DNA of 64,000 nt from contig OX637801.1 of NCBI GenBank assembly GCA_951802425.1, positions 2,790,001-2,854,000 of the forward strand. Direction: 5' to 3'. Positions 56,366 through 64,000 of this stretch are shown here, one piece after another. The notes beneath the pieces are model-generated. The model was not told the DNA's origin. It worked only from the letters and a program-made list of their open reading frames with translations, and ran no database searches. Origin of the DNA: Clavaria fumosa. Taxonomy: Eukaryota > Basidiomycota > Agaricomycetes > Agaricales > Clavariaceae. A program made the position numbers and the translations under genes. The number at the start of each line of letters is the position of its first letter. Within the stretch, counting starts at the first letter, position 1.

Positions 56366-57739
56366 TCACCCTTCTACAAAGAACTCGCCAAGCTTATCGT
56401 CAATTTCAACCACTTTCTCCAGAACAGCACGTCGAGCGGCTAGGCGGCAGTCGTGGTGCATGTACGTCGCGCTGCCCCAACGGTCAAACTCCTTCGCGAC
56501 TAGGCGTAGACGCCCAATGACGTCAGCTGGGCCAAGGGCAAGCACTGAGTCGCTCTTTGTTTTTTCCTTCCAAAACTCCGTGTACGACTGTGTGCAGCCG
56601 TGCTGGTGCCATGTCGCGCCACACGACGGCGCATGATCAAAATTAGGCGCGTGTAGACGCATATATTCCCAAAGTCGGGCGAGCCGATAGTAGCCTGTCA
56701 GGAGGCGCAGCGTCTGTGCAGGAGTGATGAGGGCTTGTTCTTCCTCTGTTATCTCGAGTTCGTTTCCTGTAGCAACAAGAGTGGCGATTGCGATGCCATC
56801 AACTATCGCAGACTTCTGCATCACCTCGAAGTAGGCGGCTCCACGTAGAATCTTGAGGTCGAGCTCATCGGCAAGAGACATGGCCAAGTAGGCATACTGA
56901 ATGGACCTGTCCATGAGGTGCCGTAGCAGGCCGACCAGCGTCGAGAGCAACTTATCATGGCCACAGAGGTGGGCCAGGGAGACCAACTGTGACAAGAGAT
57001 CGATGCCTGACGGGGCGCCAGGCTGACAACTTCCTCCGTCTTCTGTTGAGATTGATGCCGGATCATTGAACTTATATGTGACCGGTGCAGACAAGAGGAG
57101 GGGACACGGCTTTCTACCCACGTACTCCTGGATAGCATCTAACGACCACGTTTGGAAGGATAAGAATGAAAACCTATTGGCGACCCGGGCAATGTCAATG
57201 AGTCGTGGCAAAGGAGCTTGAGCATGGTGGACGCTCTCCAATTCGAGGGGTCTATGTGTGGAGGCCATGAGCTCAAGGACCAGGCAAACGAGGTTAACGA
57301 TCTCACAGGGCATACAACGCCCAAAGAAAATTCCGAAATTCATCAGCCGTGGGGCCAACCAGGAGGATTGGATCTTCGTCTGAGGCACCTTCGTCTTTCT
57401 TTGCGCCCGGCGGAAGGGTGAACATCGAAGCGAAGATAGAAGAGTCCTTGGAAAGGATCGTCCTGTGTACCTGAGAGTATGTGAAAGTTAGTTGGGGGTG
57501 AGTATAAGATGAGAACAAGGGTGCACATTGAACAAAGTGTCTTCCACAAGGAGAACGCAGCTGCCGTCAGAATAGTAGAACGTCTCGTCTCGTCTCGCAG
57601 TCGCATCTGTGCGCATTGCTTGGAGTTGAGTGATGGATTGCGCAACACTCTCGTCCTCGTCCTCGTAGCGCGCTCTCTTGCGTAGTTGGGATATAGAACA
57701 TGGCCTTGCAGCCGTGGGGGAAACTTCCTCGTCAGTCAT
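56366..57739 (-). CDS. BTB/POZ domain protein
   Basis: Exons 57739-57527, 57470-57307 and 57251-56366 (introns 56 and 55 bp) sum to 1263 nt, 420 residues. After a short charged N-terminus (LRKRARYEDEDESV) the BTB fold begins: DETFYYSDGSCVLLVEDTLF then VHRTILSKDSSIFASMFTLP. It continues EFRNFLWALYALP and LIDIARVANRFSFLSFQTWS with a BACK-like helical region after it. The C-terminal half is helical (LVSLAHLCGHDKLLSTLVG, EEQALITPAQTLRLLTGYYR). BTB domains mediate dimerisation or Cul3 binding; this large agaricomycete family is mostly uncharacterised. No further domain such as Kelch or zinc finger. Confidence 0.88.
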
Positions 57740-58005
57740 GGAGATGTTTTTGTGTCAGGGAATAAGCGGTCTAAACTGCTGAAACGAGTCACCGTGTGGC
57801 GCTCAGGCACAGCGGCCAATGATCAAATGCTGTGTGTATACAGCACATATAGGATAGGGTAAGGGTAACCATCTTTGGCATTGCTGAAAACTAGAATATA
57901 TAATCACAATGTAACAACAACCATGAGCCGTAAAATGTACGCATACAAGGCAAAAACAAAGTTCAGACACGACAGAGACACAACTCACACCAGTCCCAAT
58001 GATGT
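57740..58005. other. Intergenic, Rho GEF to BTB gene
   Basis: 266 bp between the stop of the GEF gene and the start of the BTB gene, both on the minus strand. No ORF of note. Confidence 0.45.
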
Positions 58006-61000
58006 TCATGATCTCCAAGAGGCAGAAGGGGCGAGTCGAGGGGAGTGCGGGGGAGAAGATGATTGTGGGAAATAGGCCTGGCTGGAGGGAGAAGTGATTT
58101 TCTCAGGGATATACAAAGGTACTGTGGGAATGAGTTCGAAGACGTGTTGCGCCACGGTTCTCGTGGTTCTCCCTGGGCCAGGTTGCATCACAGAGTCTGG
58201 TGGAGTCATCACACCATGCACGCGGGCGTCTTGCGCCACGGGTTCAATCGGATTACCAGACGGCGCAATGAAAGTATCGGCGGGCTTGTTCCAGAGGCAC
58301 CGTACGTCGTGTCCAGGTATGATTTGGGCGAGTCGGCCGGTTTCGACATGGCGAATTTCGATGAATCGGCTGTCGAACAGGAGGATGTAGGGATGATGCA
58401 CAGCAACCTGCTCCACGGTGCCCTCCCACTCAATTATCTCATTGGAGCGACTGAGCTCCCCATGTTTGTCGACGTACAGGCCGAACTCTGATAGCTAGAT
58501 GGGAACATGTATTGCGCAATTTGCCGGCACTCACCATTGTAACACAAGAGAAATTCGTCTTCCCTTGATCGGAACATACCCATTGGCCTGCAATTTTCAC
58601 ACCGTTTGGCTAATTTCTCGAGCCGTGGATCAGTGAACCGCGGAACTGTAGAGCTCTTGTAGCTGAGAGAATTCAATGAGAAGAGAAATCCTGAAGTTGC
58701 TGAAGAGAACGTACTCAGTCAAATCCATGATTTCAAAGCCTTTCGTGCAGAGGACCGCGATCCTCGCTTTAAGGAAGATAAGGTTATACGCGTCCCCTGG
58801 GAGGAAGAAGTCCTGTTCGAGTAAGATTAGACAGACCGGTTGCACGGGGCGCGGGATATTTACCCTGTAGAGACGGAACCATTCCGACTTCTGAGCCCGG
58901 AGGCCCAGACGCGAGCCGAACGAAGACTGCGCTCTCGTCCTCTCGTTCACTTTGCCTACGACGACGGGTTCAAGAACACGGAAAACACTGTCAAGCTGGC
59001 AAGATTATAAGGAGTGGCTTCAGCACGGCGTGAAATTAAAAAGGCTTACCCCTTTCTTCTTCATATAAATGACCAAGGTACGCCCGCCAAGGCAGCCAAC
59101 ACTGAAGAAATGAACGTCCTTCGTCCCATTCAATTTCTGGGGTGTCTGAGAAGCCTGGGCGTTCTGTGGCGATGAAGGTACCAGGGCTTCGATGTGATAC
59201 GCAAACAGAGACTAGAGAGCTTGTGAGGAAAGTTAAAAAGAAACATGAATACGACCAACCTTATCAGCCAGGACAAGGAAGATACCGAAATCCTGGAGCA
59301 TAGCACATTGTGTCACCATTTTGAGATGCAGAACCCGACGCATAGCTAATTCCAAAGTAAGTTCCTGTCATGTGAGGTAGAGTGGCTAGACTGTGCGTAC
59401 AGCGGGGATCGTGGCGGAATCCAATCCAGACACCCTCTGCACACCCAATCGCGACCAAACCTCGCCCGTCTGCTGTGGCTGCGTGAGGATGGGCGTCAGT
59501 TCAGAAATAAACAGCTGTCAGAGTGTGCTCACTGAAGGGCACCGAGCAGGTGACTTTGCCTGTGTACGAGTTTTCAAGGCTCCAAGATGGACTGGAAGCC
59601 CCTCCCACAACAGATGGGATAAGGAAAGTATCAGCGCTCAAGGTCTCCACCTCAAAGACCTTGTTAGATTCTTGGACGACCTTGCGCAGTCCAATGGCCT
59701 CCTCAAGCTTCTGTTTCCACTCTGCTCGTGCCTGTGTTGATTCTGCATACAGAGTGTACAAACCACCTGTTCTTCCGCTATGATGGAATGTGAAGGGGTA
59801 CACAGAGCGAGCGTCGCCTGCATTCTCAGGTGCGGGTAACGGCGCGCCTGTTTCGCCATGTTTCTCGCCTCCGCGCAACCCCCGGAGGATACCAGTACCA
59901 CGCTGCGTTGGCGGGTCGTTGAAATTGGCCAACGTGAGCAAATCTAAAGGTACGGGCTAAATCCACGGCGTGAGTACGGTAAGGATTTAAGAACAAGCGC
60001 CAATACTGACTCGTCGATGGACATGATATTTCGTAACACCTTCTTTGGTGTCTCTTGGCTTGGTCATGACCACTAGATGGAAGGTCAGCAGCAAATCTGA
60101 CAAGAGTGTCTCTGGTCTTACAATAATTGTCAAACAAGAGAACAAAGAGTTCGCTCCATCCATTCCATTCGAAACCAGTCTCTGGTTGCCGGAGGACTTT
60201 AGCCGTATGGATGAGAGAACGATGCTCATTCAACAAGTCCATATCCTGAAAGATACGTGGTAAGGGATGAGTCTGAGATGTCACACTTCGTTTGAGCCAC
60301 CCACAGTACTTTCACCAGGCTTGAACACGAGATGTGAATGATAGCGCCATAGCTCGACCTTCTGCGCTGACGACAGAACTCCTGGCTCTGTCTCTTTTCC
60401 GACGGAGTTGATCAGATCCAGCACGTGGGGAATACTTTCCTGATCCTCATGGTCCTCAGGGGTCTCCTTCAATATTGATTGCATTAGGAGTTCATAGCGA
60501 AGGAGGCGGGGAATGGGGCGGTTGATGAAATGTTTGATATCGAATCTATGCGCATCGGGATGACGAACACATTGCTAATGGAAAAATTAGAGCTCATTAA
60601 AATCACGGATTCAAAAAATTCGAACATCATGGAATTCCTTGAATGCAGGGTTGGTTGCGAGCTCATTATCGATGCGGTATTTAGCGATGGGATAATTCGG
60701 GATGTACTCCAGATAGCTGTCCCTAAAATTCAGAGCCGCATCAAACACGGCAGCGGTGAGACTCCGAATAGTGGGATGTTCTTCGCGCTGTATCTCGTGG
60801 AATCGTTCGACGAGTCGTCGATGGTGAGCATATAGCTCATTCACGTTGTGGAAGACGTCTTGAATGAAAGAATCAAGTCTATCACGAGCAATGACGGGAG
60901 GTTCCATCAAACGGAGGGGCCGCGCGAATATCTAGCAGGGTGTGTCAAAGCAACTCGCCAACAAACGATCGATCAACACTCACGGCATCAAGACTTTCGA

Positions 61001-64000
61001 GATCTTTAACGTACGCCATCTCACCCTTGATTAATTCGAACATGATGCTGGTGCATATATTCAATCTCTTAATCGTGAACGGAGCTGAAACAAGCTCACG
61101 CTTGACGTTTTGCCTCTTTCTTGGGCAAACTTTTCTTGAGCTCAGGAGAGACGAGGTCGGCCCATTCCCATCGGGACGTCAGGCCTCTTCCCATAGCGGT
61201 CTGGAATGTGCGTAGCTGGGCGACGCTCTGGAGGTTTCGTATGGCCTGTACGGCTTCAGTTAGATAATCAGCGTCCGGATTCCCATCTGCAGTTTCATTC
61301 AAGATGGCTTCCATCAGGACAGGGTACTTCTGCAAGTGTTCAGACGGTCGATTTAGGAAATGTTTGAGGTCCAGACGAGGGGAATCCTGACTCCGTGCGT
61401 TTTGACGACTACATTGCTGGACGGAGCTTCAGATGCCCAAGTGCAATGCATGACAGAGGAGACCTCACCTCAATGAAAATCCTGAACTCAGGATTGGCGT
61501 CAATCTCGTCCTTCATTCTCTTCTCCGCCAGCGGCAGATGGCCAATGTAGATAGGATATGCTAGACGAAACTCAGTAGCCGCTCCGAGGAAAACATCGCC
61601 GATTCTTTGTATCACAGGAGCCTGCTCGCGCTGCCTCACGTACAGCACCTCCAACAATCGCCGATTGCACTCGCGAAGATCGAGTATGTTGCCAAAGACA
61701 TCCTCGATGAATTGCTCCAAATTTTGCTGTTGAATGACAGGAGGATTAGCTTTCCGGAGGGGTTGGATGAATCGCTGTGAGGCAGTATTTGTAGTGGCAA
61801 AAAACAAGAGCCTTTGTTGGTCTTACCGATTCCACAGTATTAAGGTCTTGGACGTACTGCTCCTCCTTGTTGATCAATTTGTGTATGATGCTACCAATTC
61901 TGTGAGTGCACGAAGCAGATGCAAATTTCGGTGGCGGAGAGCCTCACGTTTGGCGGTTGATCTCGCTTTCCGGTAAGGAGCTGATGATTCCCGGCTCAAC
62001 GGTCTCGGACCATTCAGGACGCTGGCGGAAGGGATCGTGAAATATAACACTAAAGGTGGCAAAGCAAAAGAACTCACGCTGCCTATTTCTGGTTCGTTGG
62101 ATGTCCCACTAGCCGGTCCCAAAAATGCGGTTCCTTGTTGCTGGGGGCAAGTGAGATAAAGGAGGTGGCTCGGTGAAAGAGGACGCACTCTTCGAGGGCA
62201 CGAATATGAGTAGCAAGGGGCACCGTCACCGCAGCTGGAGGCGTAACACTTGGTGAGCATGGTAATCACACCCGTTGGCAACTCCTCTCTCTCCCTGGGA
62301 GCATCATGCACTCCATCCTGATCATCCAAGAACATGTAAACATCTTCGACGCCGTCTTGCAGGACTCGAGCTCCCCATTCGACCTCGTAGAAGAACAGTT
62401 GACTCTGCAAGCTGCGTGCGACCTGCAGAGCCGCTCGTCTATCGTTTGTCGAAACACCATGGTTGATGAGCAATTCGCGTTGAATTTGTGTTTGAATAGT
62501 AGACTAAAGACATCAGTCAGATGTGTCGTATCGTTTCAAATGAGGTCAACGCACAACAATGTCTTTCCCTGTAAAGGCACGAGGATAAGGAATGCTTCCT
62601 TTGACGTGCGTGCCTCGAGGAACCTTGTCACGAAGCCGAACGGCAATATGTGACAGCAATGAAAAGTTGACGAATCGTGTATCATCAGGGTCATCCACAT
62701 CATCCCACTCATCGTCCTCGTCCTGCTCTGTCTCTTGGTGCAGTTGCAGTTCCTGTGGTGCCTTTCCTTTGGCAGCTGCAACAGCAGCCACTGTCCGCTC
62801 GAGCTCGTTAGACCGGCGACCCTTAGGGCTTGTTTCGAGGATTGCTTGGAACGATCCGCTAGCCTCGGGATGATACACATCCTGGACACCAATGTAATCT
62901 CCTCTCCCGGAGCTGCCTGGCCGCCTAGAGCTTCCTTGGTCAATTGAAGTGGCGAATGAGGGTTCGCTTAAGAAATGGTTGCTCGTGTCCGATGGGCGTG
63001 ATGACCCGACAGGCCGATTCACGGAACCAGTCCCATATGAGGATGCGCCTGAGCTATCTGACACGGTGCGACCTAGTGATGCAGACTTCTGGTATTCAGC
63101 ATCTAGTCAAAGCGATGTTATTGTACTGAAATCGCGTATGGTCTTAGTGTGACTCACAAATTGACTGCGAGGCTGTGGGCAAATGGTTCGGCAGCACGGT
63201 GGGTAAATTGGGGGCACGAATCTCTTCTGATGAGTCACGAAATGAGGGTGGACCAGCTCTACTATTCGGCACACTCGGATGAAGATTTGGCAGAAATTGT
63301 GGGGTACCATTTGCATGCGAAGTCTGACCATTGTCATACAATCTACCAGCGAATTCGTCATCAGGCTTTTCAAACCTGTGATCGTGGCCAGGAATATCGG
63401 GGGCTGATGCTCCGGCAGGACGTGGCGGTGCAAAAGGAATCGCTTCCGAATGTTGCCCTTCGGGGCGCGAAGCATGAACCGTGTGGTGAGGACGAGGATC
63501 ATGTGGCAATCCACTCCTTCGTGAGTTGCCTCTGTTTGGGGCCGTAGAGGCCCGATAGACGCCGTCAGGAGAGACTGGGAGGCGACGACTGGAGGGCCTT
63601 CAAACGGTCGTCTTATTAAGCAATAATGATGGAGCATAATGCAAAACATACATATCAGAATTGGTATGGGTCAAATGGGGGGGTGGAGCAGTAAGGTCGG
63701 GAATACGATATTGGTCGTGCGCCATAGGCACTGCAGGGGCTGACGTGACTTGAGGTGGTTTAGGAAGAGGTCTGGGGATAGTTCTCGTTGGCGGTGAGGG
63801 GTCTTTGACGGTAGGTAAAGGTCGAGTTCCATCGCGGGCAATTGCTGGGGATCCATCTGTATGATCTTGGTCATCAACGCAGAAATTACATGAAAAGAAG
63901 CCGCACCGCTGGTTGTCTGACTTGAGACAGAGACTGGACTCGCGATGGAGGCGGATTTAACATCGGTAATCGCAATACGACTATTCTTTTCTGGCACTGG
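58006..64000 (-). CDS. ROM2: Rom2/Rgf-type Rho1 GEF: DEP, two DH domains, PH, CNH (5' end outside window)
   Basis: Exchange factor that activates Rho1 at the plasma membrane to drive glucan synthesis and the cell-wall integrity MAPK pathway. Read from 64000 down: a Pro/Ser-rich disordered N-terminus (about 64000-62660); DEP (about 62620-62320: GSIPYPRAFTGKDIV, VARSLQSQLFFYEVEWGA); DH1 (about 61950-61100: LINKEEQYVQDLNTVES, DVFGNILDLRECNRRLLEV, LDLKHFLNRPSEHLQKYPVL); DH2 (about 61050-60330: FELIKGEMAYVKDLESLDA, DVFHNVNELYAHHRRLVERF, FDIKHFINRPIPRLLRYELL). PH follows (about 60250-59510) and CNH (about 59480-58200: LVAIGCAEGVWIGFRHDP, PYILLFDSRFIEIRHVETG). At least ten introns, e.g. GTAAGACC…CTCACAG after TVES. 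Both DH copies keep the conserved region motifs. Whether two DH domains is normal for this lineage needs comparison. Gene is partial at its 5' end. Confidence 0.92.

Noticed and set aside
56157..56369. Minus-strand ORFs downstream of the BTB gene
   Set aside because: Lie in the convergent 3' region, not in frame with the BTB exons, no homology seen.

Overview
The window looks like a chromosomal segment of a filamentous basidiomycete, most likely an agaricomycete. The evidence is dense 48-70 bp introns, a DEP-DH-PH-CNH Rho GEF of the Rom2 type, a BTB protein, a CDC48 gene with many introns, an NB-ARC/TPR NLR, and chromodomain Ty3, Ty1/copia and Tc1/mariner elements. It has two halves: a repeat island (1-44.3 kb) and a compact block of housekeeping genes (44.8-64 kb). 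No rRNA, tRNA or bacterial feature was recognised.

Repeat island. 1-4.9 kb is a Ty3 element on the minus strand (family A: pre-gag ORF, gag, protease, start of RT) with a Tc1 element nested in it. A 45-bp minisatellite follows (5.7-6.3 kb). A minus-strand NLR gene at 7.0-11.4 kb has an NB-ARC domain and about 23 almost identical 42-residue TPRs, but is broken by a stop and a 10-bp deletion. 12.8-22.2 kb is a mosaic of LTR, gag and integrase pieces, an inserted GGAGTC-rich element and a 133-bp-arm foldback. 22.2-30.6 kb holds two related Ty3 chromoviruses (C and D), separated by a 107-bp-period satellite. D is internally deleted and sits inside a minisatellite. 30.8-34.3 kb has a 265-bp TA-flanked MITE and a 2.6-kb Tc1/mariner-type element. 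Low-complexity DNA follows. 36.7-44.3 kb is a full-length copia element with matching 232-bp LTRs and an AGTGA target duplication. Its RT is split by a 3-kb insertion carrying a palindrome with 768-bp arms.

Gene block. A secreted GH5 exo-beta-1,3-glucanase (minus, 16 exons) and tubulin cofactor B (ALF1, plus) are divergent. CDC48 (plus), DGAT2-type diacylglycerol acyltransferase (plus), a secreted Ser/Thr-rich protein (plus), a BTB/POZ protein (minus) and a Rom2-type Rho1 GEF with two DH domains (minus, 5' end outside the window) follow. The glucanase and the Rho1 GEF both belong to cell-wall biology. I see no operon-like logic linking the others. Exon structures were derived by hand from splice sites and reading-frame continuity. 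For the glucanase, ALF1, CDC48, BTB and secreted-protein genes the exons sum to whole codons.

Across the island, element ORFs are repeatedly broken by TGA where the family context predicts an Arg (CGA) codon. This suggests C-to-T decay at CpG. The gene block shows no such damage.
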